This document shows positions 18,820 through 27,659 of a DNA stretch of 64,000 bases, piece after piece. The stretch spans positions 124,001-188,000 of the forward strand of contig CAMXIF010000002.1 in assembly GCA_947243845.1 (NCBI GenBank), given 5' to 3'. Both the position numbers and the translations under genes were made by a program. This DNA is from an uncultured bacterium. GTDB taxonomy: Bacteria; Bacillota; Clostridia; Lachnospirales; Lachnospiraceae. Below the pieces are notes generated by a model. It saw nothing but the letters and a program-made list of their open reading frames with translations, was not told where the DNA came from and did no database searches. Numbering within the stretch: position 1 is the stretch's first letter; every line of letters begins with the position of its first letter.

Positions 18820-19927
18820 CCAAATATCGGACTATCTCTTTAGCCATATTAATCGGCTGAAAATTCTTGCAAGCAGATTGCTGCCCGTATTTTGCAATTG
18901 TTTTATACTTCTCACGATTTTGAGCAATGTCATAAATACAATCGCAAAATTCTTGTTTATCTCTAAATAACAAGCCATTCTTCTGATTTGAGATAAGTTC
19001 ACTAGTTCCTGCCGCATCTCTTCCCACAACCAATAAACCCGAAATCATTCCTTCTACTGTCACCCTCCCGAATCCCTCTGACCTAGAATTCATTAATAAA
19101 ATATCAGCTTGTTCCAGTTCTGGTAAAATGTTTTCTGTATAAGAAATGATAGTTATATTTCTTTCAAGAGAATTTTTTAATATATATGTATTCAATTCTT
19201 CAAAATAGTCTTTCGAAGAATTACCAACCAATGTTAAATGGCAATCAACAATTCTTCGTACACTCTCAATAAATTCCACTGATTCCTTTGTTCCTTTTGC
19301 CTCACATAATGTTCCTATCTGAATCAGTTTAAGAGTTGATTGTTCTAAAATCCCATGATGTTCTATATAATAATCATCCTTATTTACACCGTTATAAATC
19401 ACTTTATAGGATTTCAATTTATATAATGAAGTGTACTTTTTTGCAATTGCCTGAGATATAAATATTACTTTAGTACTAGTTTCTAATAATTTGTTCATTC
19501 GTATCTTTTTTCTATACTCAAATCCAAAATCCTCTTCCATAAATTCTCTTATATAATACACATGCTTTATATTTAATTCTTTCGCCGCTCTTGCACCAAT
19601 ATCAACGGCCGAAGAGTTTGAAATAATATAGTCATATTTTTTCTCTTTTAATCGTCTCTTTAATTTTTGTACCGCCAAAAAATTTACAGTTTCTTTTATT
19701 ATTTCTTTCCACTTTATTCTCTTCCCAATGGTTCTGAAATCAGGATAATAAAACAAACTTTTATAGGTAATATCTCTGGCTTTCAAGACTTTTTCCATTG
19801 TACTAGAATAAGGTAATAACACTTCAATTTCCCATTTATATACATCTTGCAAGATCTGCACTAACGTGAGCATCGAAATGCTTGAACCATTTTTACCACT
19901 TTCATGTGATACAAATAAAACTTTCAT
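18812..19927 (-). CDS. GT4 family glycosyltransferase
   Basis: About 370 residues of GT-B fold. The N terminus MKVLFVSHESGKNGSSISML is the acceptor-domain start. The donor domain contains LIQIGTLCEAKGTKESVEFI and the signature LLMNSRSEGFGRVTVEGMIS (E-x7-E type), followed by GRDAAGTSELI. The frame extends to 20041 but would overlap the preceding gene by 100 bases. The ATG at 19927 matches the family start and lies 14 bases after that gene's stop, with AAGGG nearby. Retaining GT4 enzymes build repeat units on the cytoplasmic face; the sugar is unknown. Confidence 0.88.
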   Translation of the reverse strand: MKVLFVSHESGKNGSSISMLTLVQILQDVYKWEIEVLLPYSSTMEKVLKARDITYKSLFYYPDFRTIGKRIKWKEIIKETVNFLAVQKLKRRLKEKKYDYIISNSSAVDIGARAAKELNIKHVYYIREFMEEDFGFEYRKKIRMNKLLETSTKVIFISQAIAKKYTSLYKLKSYKVIYNGVNKDDYYIEHHGILEQSTLKLIQIGTLCEAKGTKESVEFIESVRRIVDCHLTLVGNSSKDYFEELNTYILKNSLERNITIISYTENILPELEQADILLMNSRSEGFGRVTVEGMISGLLVVGRDAAGTSELISNQKNGLLFRDKQEFCDCIYDIAQNREKYKTIAKYGQQSACKNFQPINMAKEIVRYLDD

Positions 19928-19941
19928 TTCCCTTACATTTC

Positions 19942-21087
19942 CTAACATTCGTTCGCATATTTTTCCATTACATTCCTTATTGCTTCTAAATATCCAAATT
20001 TGTTTTTTTGATCCGGCTCTAAATAACCACCCTCTCCCCACTCATTCCACGCAAAAATGAAGATATAATCATTCTCATATTCTAACTTTGACTTTTTTAC
20101 TAACTTGTCAAAATATAACTCAAATTTTTCAGGTGATGCATTTTGATATACAGTCCCCCGCTCTCCCTTTCGAGGCGTGTTATCCCAATCAACAAATGCC
20201 CCTGGAATACATTTGTTACTTACTGGTTTATGCTGTAATATAGCATTCCACACCTTATCATAATCTTCTTTAAAATCCATATTGACAAATGCGACACTTG
20301 TCCAATCCCGCCATGGATAAATAACATTTAAAAATCTTTTTATTTCTTTAGACAGTTTATTACATAACAAAGTACCTTTTTTCTTTTTCCATTTACGTGC
20401 AAAAAGAGGTTGATATTCTATATGATATTTAAAACGTGAATCACTGTTTTTAATGTCTTCAATGTTAGAATATTGATTGGCGAATGCAATGCCACTAAAA
20501 CCTCTTTCTATCGCCAATTCATTCCAATAATCTAACATCTCATTTAAGCAATGAATTATATCTGGTCTGTAAATAACAAGTAACGGCTTATTATCTTCTT
20601 TTATATATCTATCATCTTTAAAAAATGGCAAAAAATATTCAAAATGCTTTTTCCATTCACCTTTATCTCCATATTTTTGTTCAAAAATAATTTTTGCTTT
20701 TGAATCTACCCATTGCGTTGTCCAATTTTCATTAGCCCAACATAAACAAAAAGGTATATTTAAATCCTTATTTTCTAAAAGTTGTTCGATAGGTTTCTCT
20801 AACAATAAGTGTCCGCCGAACCAATAATGATATATACAAAATCCATAAATACCATATTCTTTTGCCAATCCAATCTGCCATTTTTTTATACTATCATCTA
20901 ACAGATTATAATAATTATCATTAAGAGGAATACGCGGTTGATTATGTCCAGCATACAATGCCTTTGCTCTTTTTACATTTACCCATTCTGTAAATCCTTT
21001 TCCCCACCACTTATTGTTTTCCTCTATTTCATGATATTGAGGCAAATAGAACGCCATGATTTTTGGCGATTTTCCAATCTCTGACAT
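19942..21087 (-). CDS. WbsX-like glycosyltransferase (GH99-like domain protein)
   Basis: 381 residues with the WbsX family features in order: IMAFYLPQYHEIEENNKWWG, GFTEWVNVKRAKALYAGHNQ, YGIYGFCIYHYWFGGHLLLE, FCLCWANENWTTQW and, near the end, FIFAWNEWGEGGYLEPD. Members occur in O-antigen and capsule clusters and are related to glycoside hydrolase family 99. They are believed to be transferases, though biochemical proof is thin. It sits in the AT-rich cassette between two GT4 genes. Length is normal for the short form. Confidence 0.9.
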   Translation of the reverse strand: MSEIGKSPKIMAFYLPQYHEIEENNKWWGKGFTEWVNVKRAKALYAGHNQPRIPLNDNYYNLLDDSIKKWQIGLAKEYGIYGFCIYHYWFGGHLLLEKPIEQLLENKDLNIPFCLCWANENWTTQWVDSKAKIIFEQKYGDKGEWKKHFEYFLPFFKDDRYIKEDNKPLLVIYRPDIIHCLNEMLDYWNELAIERGFSGIAFANQYSNIEDIKNSDSRFKYHIEYQPLFARKWKKKKGTLLCNKLSKEIKRFLNVIYPWRDWTSVAFVNMDFKEDYDKVWNAILQHKPVSNKCIPGAFVDWDNTPRKGERGTVYQNASPEKFELYFDKLVKKSKLEYENDYIFIFAWNEWGEGGYLEPDQKNKFGYLEAIRNVMEKYANEC

Positions 21088-21114
21088 ATTATATAAACTC
21101 CTTTTTTCGAAAGT

Positions 21115-22296
21115 TTACTCCAATAAGTCTTCTATAAAATTTCTTTTTTCTAATTTCATTCTCTGATTTATTACTACCATAGCTTCTGCAACACGTTTTT
21201 CATATAAACTTAATTTTTCACCATCACATAAATAAGCAATTTCTCTCGCAATTGCAGTATCATCTGTTGGATAGACATAACGCACAGCAGATCCTATTAC
21301 TTCTGGGACAGATGTGGTATTTGAGGCAACACATGTTTTTCCATATGTAGCAGCTTCCAAAACTGGCAAACCAAATCCTTCATTTTTTGACGTATATAAT
21401 ACAAACTTACAATTTATGTATAGGCCTGCCAGTTCTTCGCTAGAGACATACCCCAATAATATTGCATCCCTCTTAATAATTTTTCTATCTAAATTGGGCA
21501 GCTTACATAAATTATTAAATACATTTCTATTTATCCCAGTTATTACAAGTTTCACCAAACTATCAGGATTCTCCTTTTTATATTTCGAAAATCCCAACAG
21601 TGCATAACTTAAATTTTTTAATGGTCTTGCACCACTGACAAATAAAATATAATCATCACAAAAATCCTTTGTAAAAACAGGCGTTTTATTTGCATCAAAT
21701 GATTGATAATACCAAGATATTTTTACACGTTTGTCCTCCGCTAAAATATGTTGCATTGAATAATTAGAAACCGTATACACTTTATCTAAAGATTTTAGGC
21801 ATTTTTTTAAAGCAGGCCTTTTTAGTATTTTTTTTATAAGATTATCCACCATAAAACTTTTCAGTGGAAATAAAATCTTTTCAATTCCATTACTATAATA
21901 TTTTTCTGTATAATCAACTGTATAATGTAAAAAACGTACATCGTGTAGCGTAGCGCAAATTTTTAATGTTGGATTCCGCTTTCGTATTTTTACAATATCT
22001 CTTAAATCCCTTAACCATCCTAGCATGGGATAATATAAAATACTCTTCTCTTCAAAATCTGATATGTTTATTATAGCTTTAACATTTTTCCAAATAAGAT
22101 TATCGTATTTATACAACTCTGGTTCATTTTCATTTGATGGAACAAACCAGTTGGGACATAGAAGAATTATTTTTATTTGATCATTATCTAATTGCAACAA
22201 CTCGCCAATAATATTTCTTGTGTAATTTCCTCCCCCATGATATTCCACACCGTCCTTTTGTGGTAATGCACTAAAAAAATCTATATATATGTTCAT
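21115..22296 (-). CDS. GT4 family glycosyltransferase
   Basis: 393 residues, GT-B fold. NYTRNIIGELL lies in the N-terminal domain. The C-terminal domain has ILFVSGARPLKNLSYALLGF, GYVSSEELAGLYINCKFVLY and the signature SKNEGFGLPVLEAATYGKTC followed by TTSVPEVIGSA, all typical of mannosyl/glucosyl GT4 enzymes. It belongs to the AT-rich cassette, separated by 27 bases from the WbsX-like gene. Sugar and linkage are unknown. Confidence 0.9.
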   Translation of the reverse strand: MNIYIDFFSALPQKDGVEYHGGGNYTRNIIGELLQLDNDQIKIILLCPNWFVPSNENEPELYKYDNLIWKNVKAIINISDFEEKSILYYPMLGWLRDLRDIVKIRKRNPTLKICATLHDVRFLHYTVDYTEKYYSNGIEKILFPLKSFMVDNLIKKILKRPALKKCLKSLDKVYTVSNYSMQHILAEDKRVKISWYYQSFDANKTPVFTKDFCDDYILFVSGARPLKNLSYALLGFSKYKKENPDSLVKLVITGINRNVFNNLCKLPNLDRKIIKRDAILLGYVSSEELAGLYINCKFVLYTSKNEGFGLPVLEAATYGKTCVASNTTSVPEVIGSAVRYVYPTDDTAIAREIAYLCDGEKLSLYEKRVAEAMVVINQRMKLEKRNFIEDLLE

Positions 22297-22351
22297 GATT
22301 TCTGGTAATACCCCTCTCCTGGTCAGACAATTGTTCTATAGATTTTCCGAT

Positions 22352-23131
22352 TTATCCCGCTAACTTTTTTATTAATCGTCTCACCCACCGCAATGGTAAC
22401 AATGCCCTGCCTTGTAAAATATGAATATACTTTTCATACCTTTCCCTCTCCGAATAAAATGTTACATCATAATAGTTTTCCAAATGTTCCATGTCCTGAA
22501 ATCTATTTATAATATCCCTCTTCTCCGTTAATACATAATATCTATTAGCATACTTTCTCCCTACATACAGATAACCATTTTCTGTTACTATATTTTCCCA
22601 CGCAACATATCCAGGATTTTCTGCTGATGGTTCGTCTGACTCGAGGCACAGTATCCAAGGCCGGTATTGTTTAAAATCCATGCCTTTAAGACATTGCTTT
22701 TCCCATCCTTCAACATCTATTTTTAAAAGGTGGATAGTTTGATTAGGCTGAATGTATCTATCACAAACTTCCTTTAAGGTCCATACCGGGATAATAGATG
22801 AGCACATACCCCTAACATGCTTGTTTGTTACATCAAAACTCGCTGATTCTCCTTTTCCATGCAATTTCATTTCTCCGTGTACGTCACTAATTCCAATCAT
22901 AAGGTTAATGTCATTGGGCCTGTCCATCGCATATTTTGGCGCATATAAAGGTTGTGGCTCAATATTTATTCCACCCCCCCCCCTTACAGAAAAAAACTTC
23001 GTCACTGAATCAAATACCGGATCATTAGCTCCTACGTCAATCCAAAAAATATTTGTTTCTGGCTTTAGTACATGATATAAAATGATGTCTTCCATATTTT
23101 TTTCATGAGAAAAGCTTAATAAATATTCCAC
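22352..23131 (-). CDS. FkbM family methyltransferase (contains a G10 tract)
   Basis: 259 residues. The SAM-binding region starts IFWIDVGANDPVFDSVTKFF and continues to INIEPQPLY; HLLKIDVEGWEKQCLKGMDF is the second FkbM hallmark. FkbM enzymes O-methylate sugars or other small acceptors. Between these motifs the coding strand has ten consecutive G (22974-22983) encoding RGGGG where relatives normally have RGW-x-G. With ten G the frame is open, so this copy is ON. Gain or loss of one G would truncate the protein about 60 residues from the start. The gene is thus a probable phase-variable methylation switch for the glycan built by the neighbouring transferases. Confidence 0.88.
   Translation of the reverse strand: MEYLLSFSHEKNMEDIILYHVLKPETNIFWIDVGANDPVFDSVTKFFSVRGGGGINIEPQPLYAPKYAMDRPNDINLMIGISDVHGEMKLHGKGESASFDVTNKHVRGMCSSIIPVWTLKEVCDRYIQPNQTIHLLKIDVEGWEKQCLKGMDFKQYRPWILCLESDEPSAENPGYVAWENIVTENGYLYVGRKYANRYYVLTEKRDIINRFQDMEHLENYYDVTFYSERERYEKYIHILQGRALLPLRWVRRLIKKLAG
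22974..22983 (-). repeat. G10 homopolymer tract inside the FkbM gene
   Basis: Ten uninterrupted C on the plus strand (G on the coding strand) in a strongly AT-rich gene. Homopolymers of this length are prone to slipped-strand mispairing. Read in the annotated frame it codes AGG GGG GGG GGT. Confidence 0.9.
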
Positions 23132-23215
23132 TTAATACCGCCTCCTCTCTAATATACTTCTTTACAAAATTCCTATTGACTGCTCTATACTATTTACAAC
23201 CATTCCCCTCCATAT

Positions 23216-23995
23216 TTATCCCTTCTTAATAAAATGATAGAACTCCCGATAAAACAATTTTAATCCTTCCTCTTTAATCAACATCCATCCATAAGTGATA
23301 AGACCTATATATTTACCATATTTTTTTGTGATTTCTTGTTTTCTTTTCCTTCTTCTTTTCTGATTCTCATCCATCCATTCAGCATTAAAATAATGAATTG
23401 TATATGTATTGTCAGTTATTTCTAACGTATCATTTGATGGATTATAAGGGCAAAAATAGTCATGTGAAAAAATAGTAATTTCATCTAGTTCTTGTTTTTC
23501 ATCTTTTAAAATTAAGCCATGACTTTTGCATATTGCTGTAAATGGATATGGATTGGGTGTTAAATCAATTTTTCCACTTGCATCATAAAACGAACGATCT
23601 GTATAATAATCAAGGAATTCCTTTATAATTACATTTCCCTTTTCACTACCTATAATCCAAGGTGACAATGTCATCGACATTTTTTGAAAACATGTAAATG
23701 CTCTCAAATTTAAAAGATCATCAAAACTCTTTAAGACTTCAATATCACTGTCTAAATAAATTCCCCCAAAATGATATAGCGCATATAAACGGATATAATC
23801 CGATGCAAAAGCATATTTGTTTTCTGCGAAAGCCTCTCTTGTATACCTACAGCAATTAATATCAAAACGCTTTAAATCCCAACATATAATTTCATAGTCT
23901 TGAAGATTATCTTTCCATGATTGAATGCATTTATCTACTAATTCTGGATATTGCTCTCCACTCAGCCAACAAAAATGTATTATTTTAGGTATCAT
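23216..23995 (-). CDS. GT32-type glycosyltransferase (capsular polysaccharide synthesis)
   Basis: 259 residues. IPKIIHFCWLSGEQYPELVD is the standard start of the DXD-containing sugar transferases. YAFASDYIRLYALYHFGGIY is followed by LDSDIEVLKSFDDLL with the DSD metal-binding motif. Members transfer hexoses or N-acetylhexosamines in capsule clusters. It lies between the FkbM and GT2 genes of the AT-rich cassette with small gaps. A basic stretch (KRRRKRKQE) near residue 215 may contact the membrane. Donor unknown. Confidence 0.9.
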   Translation of the reverse strand: MIPKIIHFCWLSGEQYPELVDKCIQSWKDNLQDYEIICWDLKRFDINCCRYTREAFAENKYAFASDYIRLYALYHFGGIYLDSDIEVLKSFDDLLNLRAFTCFQKMSMTLSPWIIGSEKGNVIIKEFLDYYTDRSFYDASGKIDLTPNPYPFTAICKSHGLILKDEKQELDEITIFSHDYFCPYNPSNDTLEITDNTYTIHYFNAEWMDENQKRRRKRKQEITKKYGKYIGLITYGWMLIKEEGLKLFYREFYHFIKKG

Positions 23996-24011
23996 CTCTG
24001 CATTACCCTCT

Positions 24012-25016
24012 TCACAATTTATAAAACACTCTCACAAACCATTTTGCATAGTTCCGATGAATCATTCTCATAAAAACTGTAACTGCCAGTTTTTGTTTAG
24101 TCTCAATATCATTTTTCTTCATCAAAGATAAATAAGGATTGCGCATATATACCGGGCAATAGCTTTCAAGAATCCTCTTTGCGTAATCGCACAATTCGTC
24201 CAGCATCTTAACATCGCTTTTTCTGTCTGATAGCTTATAATATCGATGTTTCCTATTTGCCTCTAATATGAAATATGTAAAAAAACTCATTAACGTATAT
24301 TCAAAGATATCATAATCATTTGGCTTATGAGCAATTACATACTGAACTGATTCCTCCAATTCTTTATAGGGTACATCGCTCCGCAAAATCTTTTTTGTTG
24401 TTATACTATCCAAATGTACCAGTTGGTAATATCCCTCATATTGCAAAAAATCTATATGATCGGTCAGAAAAAAGGCTGCCAGGTTAAATGGATTATCCTC
24501 ATACGTTTTCCCTTCCGGAAATCTCAGATTATGCCTTTTCAAATAATCAAGCCGATACATTTTCCCATGCATATTCAGATGTCTGAGAATACACTGCCCC
24601 TGCTCATCCAGACGATACCGCACATGGGAAATAATCTGACCATCTTCCGTAATTCGATATTGCCCACTGCATACAACATCCGATTGATTTTTTTCGGCCT
24701 TCGTTACTAAATTGAAAAGATACTCTGAATCTAAATAATCATCACTATCTAAAAAAACAACGTATTTGCAATGCTCTAATTTATCCATTCCATAATTTCT
24801 TGCACTGGATAAACCACCATTTGCTTTATTGTAATAACTGATAAAAGAGTATTTACTTCTATATTCTTTAATAATGTCCTCGGTATGATCAAAGCTTCCA
24901 TCATTAACAATGACAACTTCGTAATCATCAAAATTTTGATACACAACAGATTCTAAACATTTACGTATATACTTTTCCGCATTGTATGCAGGAATTATTA
25001 TTGTCACAAGACTCAT
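24012..25016 (-). CDS. Family 2 glycosyltransferase
   Basis: 334 residues, GT-A fold: VTIIIPAYNAEKYIRKCLES, VIVNDGSFDHTEDII, NGGLSSARNYGMD and the metal-binding VVFLDSDDYLDSEYLF, followed by the catalytic-region KTYEDNPFNLAAFF. It is the rightmost and first-transcribed gene of the AT-rich cassette. It probably adds a sugar to the growing repeat unit in the cytoplasm. Confidence 0.9.
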   Translation of the reverse strand: MSLVTIIIPAYNAEKYIRKCLESVVYQNFDDYEVVIVNDGSFDHTEDIIKEYRSKYSFISYYNKANGGLSSARNYGMDKLEHCKYVVFLDSDDYLDSEYLFNLVTKAEKNQSDVVCSGQYRITEDGQIISHVRYRLDEQGQCILRHLNMHGKMYRLDYLKRHNLRFPEGKTYEDNPFNLAAFFLTDHIDFLQYEGYYQLVHLDSITTKKILRSDVPYKELEESVQYVIAHKPNDYDIFEYTLMSFFTYFILEANRKHRYYKLSDRKSDVKMLDELCDYAKRILESYCPVYMRNPYLSLMKKNDIETKQKLAVTVFMRMIHRNYAKWFVRVFYKL

Positions 25017-25091
25017 ATAGAAAATTCCTCTTTATACATTAATCTTTACTTCTGTTGGTTTTTGTCCCAAAACGATCCGTTCCAAACACAA

Positions 25092-25161
25092 AAAATCCTG
25101 ACACAAAGCATGTCCACGCACTGTACTTACAGTCCAATTTCATACTTTATATCAGGATTTT
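25092..25161. repeat. Inverted repeat beside the Rpn cassette
   Basis: AAAATCCTGA (25092-25101) and TCAGGATTTT (25152-25161) are perfect inverted copies 50 bases apart. The similarity continues imperfectly (ACACAAAGCATG against the complement of CATACTTTATA). The right arm is also the left terminal repeat of the Rpn cassette, so this may be a nested or duplicated end. Confidence 0.6.
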
Positions 25162-25217
25162 GTTGTAGTATTCCATATCTCAGAATCTTGAGCCTATTAT
25201 TGTATATTTATTATATC

Positions 25218-26276
25218 CTACCAGTTTTCCCTAAGCCTTTCCTCCGCTTCCGTCTCACTCAATCCAAACTGCCTGGCCAATTGCTGACAGGTGATTTCCC
25301 TGGAAACAGACGCTTCTTTCATCATTCTAATCGCCAAGATTATGCTTTCCCCTATTCCTTCTTTTATTCCTTCTTTTATTCCTTCCTCTTTCCCTTCTTT
25401 CATTCCCTCTTCTCTGGCCACCCGCCGTGTTTCCTGCACATCATATGCTTCAAAATTTGCAAATAATTCTCCCATATGCCGCTCCTTTACTTTTCCTGAA
25501 AATGCCTCTGCCTCCTCACGTGGCACATTAATCTTCACAAGCAGTATTTCCACTATCTGGGCTATGATATCCAGCAGGTATTCCGGTGACTTCGATACAA
25601 TGTCATTTAAGTACTCTACGCTGACTTCTTTGCTGAGTTCTGCAAAATCAGCCGCCTTTTGTAATTTGCTGATCATCATTACGATTGACAGTTCATCTTT
25701 CTTTTTCATGATCTCTGCATTACTATAATCTTTCAGCTTCACAAGAATACATTTATAGTTTGGTATATAATCTTCAAAAACATCACTTAAATAAACTCTA
25801 TTTCCCAATTCGATACCGTCATTCCAGTCAGCCGCCCCATCATAATAAACAATCGGAAGTACAGGAGGATATCTAAAATCCTTTGTTTTGCTGATACCCT
25901 TATGTTCTCTTTCCTGCTCTTTCTCATAGCTTTCCCAGATATATACCATATAACGTAACACCTGCATGATTACATTATAATCCACTTGGGATTTATGTTC
26001 AATAAGAGAAATCAAATAAAACGGTGTTTCGTTTCCTTTTAGGCGAATCTTTTTTACAACATCTGAATTTCTCTCCTCCGTGAACATATGGACATATTGC
26101 TTGGAAACATCCTCAATGTCTTCCGGCTTCACATCTTTAAGCAGTGGTATGTTCACGTACCCCTGCAGAAACTGAGAGCACAGACGAGAATCTCCAAAAA
26201 TAATCTTACTGGAAGTATCTCTGATCTGGGAATTTGGTATCCGGCCGTCAATGCCTGTTTCATTTGTCTGTTTCAT
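25218..26276 (-). CDS. Rpn family recombination-promoting nuclease / putative transposase
   Basis: About 352 residues. The PD-(D/E)XK core is visible as RNSDVVKKI ... FYLISLIEHKSQVDYNVIMQ (D81, E102 and K104 counting from the upstream ATG at 26303), followed by QVLRYMVYIW, and PVLPIVYYDGAADW, another family signature. The C-terminal part has the repeated acidic/Gly helix MKEGKEEGIKEGIKEGIGES and a helix-turn-helix-like end. Rpn proteins are DNA endonucleases that promote RecA-independent recombination. The ATG at 26276 has AAAGGCAGG upstream; an earlier ATG at 26303 is possible. The gene is flanked by inverted repeats and interrupts the glycan genes. Confidence 0.88.
   Translation of the reverse strand: MKQTNETGIDGRIPNSQIRDTSSKIIFGDSRLCSQFLQGYVNIPLLKDVKPEDIEDVSKQYVHMFTEERNSDVVKKIRLKGNETPFYLISLIEHKSQVDYNVIMQVLRYMVYIWESYEKEQEREHKGISKTKDFRYPPVLPIVYYDGAADWNDGIELGNRVYLSDVFEDYIPNYKCILVKLKDYSNAEIMKKKDELSIVMMISKLQKAADFAELSKEVSVEYLNDIVSKSPEYLLDIIAQIVEILLVKINVPREEAEAFSGKVKERHMGELFANFEAYDVQETRRVAREEGMKEGKEEGIKEGIKEGIGESIILAIRMMKEASVSREITCQQLARQFGLSETEAEERLRENW
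25370..25417. repeat. Short tandem repeats in the Rpn gene tail
   Basis: Twelve-base units of the form ATTCCTTCTTTT repeat on the plus strand, with degenerate copies to either side, encoding the KEGI repeats of the C-terminal helix. Copy-number change by slippage keeps the reading frame. Confidence 0.6.
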
Positions 26277-26534
26277 CGTAAACCTGCCTTTCCCGCACGG
26301 CATACGACAAAATAACTGTACCGATAAATCCTATAGAGATTTAGTTCATACCCCATGCGCCTTATAAAGTTGTTGTATTGGGATATTTTTTCTGAAACTC
26401 CAGAATTGATGAATGAATTGCTCTGAAAGAAAATATCCGATTATTGATATGTTGCCTTTTCAATATAGCACATTCTTTTCTTTCTCGCAACCAAACCCTG
26501 ATATAAAATATGAAATTGTCAAGGTACCTTTTTC

Positions 26535-27584
26535 TTACATCTCTGCCTGCAATTCTCCCTGCACCGGCATCTCCTGATGTATCTTCTTACCCACCACCTG
26601 ATAGGTCTTTACTACTTCCTTCTCCATCTGCATCTGCATATAAATCGCATCATACTCTGTCTTTCTCGCATGATACTGCGTATCCTGAAGAAGTTTCCTA
26701 TTGGCCGCAATCACGTCTGCCAGAAGTCCTATCATAAATGTCAAAAAGCCTATGATAATCAGCGTACATGCCAGAATAAGAGACTGCACATGTCCGCCGG
26801 ATTGTCCCATTGCCATATAAAACAAAAATCGAAAACCAATTACCAGACCGATTACCACCGGTGTGATCGCCAGATAGCTAAAAAACTTGAGCGGCTTATA
26901 CATCATATACGCCCGAAGGATTGTGATCATACTTTTTTTCACATATCCCCAGATACTGTGAAAAAGTCTTGATGGCCGAAGTTCAGCGTTTGTCCTCACC
27001 GGCACACTTGTGAGCGCTATCTTCTCCCTGCCCGCCTGTACAATCGTCTCCAGCGTATAAGTATAATCATTGACCACATTGATACGCATGGCCGCTTCTC
27101 TGCTGAATGCCCTGAACCCACTGGGCGCATCAGGTATGCTCGTACTGGAAGCCTTTCGTACCACCCAGCTTCCAAAATGCTGTAATTTCTTTTTGACAAA
27201 GGAAAAGTGTTCGGTCTGGTCGATAGGCCTTTCCCCGATCACCATGTCTGCCTGCCCGTCCAAAATCGGCTGTATTAATTTCTGGATATCCTCTGCGCAA
27301 TACTGGTTATCCGCATCCGTATTAACGATGATATCAGCCCCATTTCTAAGACAGCCATCCAGTCCTGCCATAAACCCTTTGGCAAGTCCTTTATTCTGCT
27401 TAAAATTGACCACATGTTGTACGCCCCATTTCCTTGCGACTTCTACAGTATTATCCTGACTGCCGTCATTGATGATCAAATATTCTATCTCATCTATTCC
27501 TTCCAATTCCTTCGGAAGATCGTTGAGTGCAATCTCCAATGTTTCCGCTTCGTTATAACAGGGAATCTGGATCAGCAGTTTCAT
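26535..27584 (-). CDS. Family 2 glycosyltransferase with two C-terminal membrane segments
   Basis: About 349 residues. MKLLIQIPCYNEAETLEIAL, LIINDGSQDNTVEVA, GADIIVNTDADNQYCAEDI (metal site DAD) and MVIGERPID place it in the dolichol-phosphate-mannose/polyprenyl-phosphate GT2 group; the FSYLAITPVVIGLVIGFRFL and following helices anchor it. The ATG at 27584 has GGAGG seven bases upstream and matches the family start, so the longer frame to 27650 is not used. It is the third gene downstream of the invertible segment at 30213-31519 and likely charges the lipid carrier used by the membrane transferase at 27660-29519. Confidence 0.9.
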   Translation of the reverse strand: MKLLIQIPCYNEAETLEIALNDLPKELEGIDEIEYLIINDGSQDNTVEVARKWGVQHVVNFKQNKGLAKGFMAGLDGCLRNGADIIVNTDADNQYCAEDIQKLIQPILDGQADMVIGERPIDQTEHFSFVKKKLQHFGSWVVRKASSTSIPDAPSGFRAFSREAAMRINVVNDYTYTLETIVQAGREKIALTSVPVRTNAELRPSRLFHSIWGYVKKSMITILRAYMMYKPLKFFSYLAITPVVIGLVIGFRFLFYMAMGQSGGHVQSLILACTLIIIGFLTFMIGLLADVIAANRKLLQDTQYHARKTEYDAIYMQMQMEKEVVKTYQVVGKKIHQEMPVQGELQAEM

Positions 27585-27659
27585 ATGTATACCTCCACTT
27601 CTCGCTTTCGGGGTAAGCCATTTTGTTATGCTGCTTTCATAGCATAACATCTCTGTTTC

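Larger units (their letters stand above)
25133..26521. mobile_element. Rpn-gene cassette bounded by imperfect inverted repeats
   Basis: A sequence of about 34 bases at the left end (25133-25166, containing TTTATATCAGGATTTTGTTG) recurs in inverted form at 26488-26521 (containing CAACCAAACCCTGATATAAA), with only about five or six differences over the first 31 bases. The two copies flank a single Rpn-family gene with no other coding sequence. A third, shorter and more diverged copy lies at 25086-25110 in the opposite orientation to the left one, making a hairpin with AAAATCCTGA/TCAGGATTTT. The arrangement looks like the ends of a small mobile or mobilisable unit. I could not identify a target duplication. 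Confidence 0.55.

Noticed and set aside
18812-20041. Longer N-terminus of the GT4 protein
   Set aside because: The extra 38 residues overlap the preceding WbsX-like gene and do not resemble the family; the ATG at 19927 gives the normal start.
25370-25417. Tandem repeats as a CRISPR array
   Set aside because: The units are 12 bases without spacers and encode the KEGI repeats of the Rpn gene.
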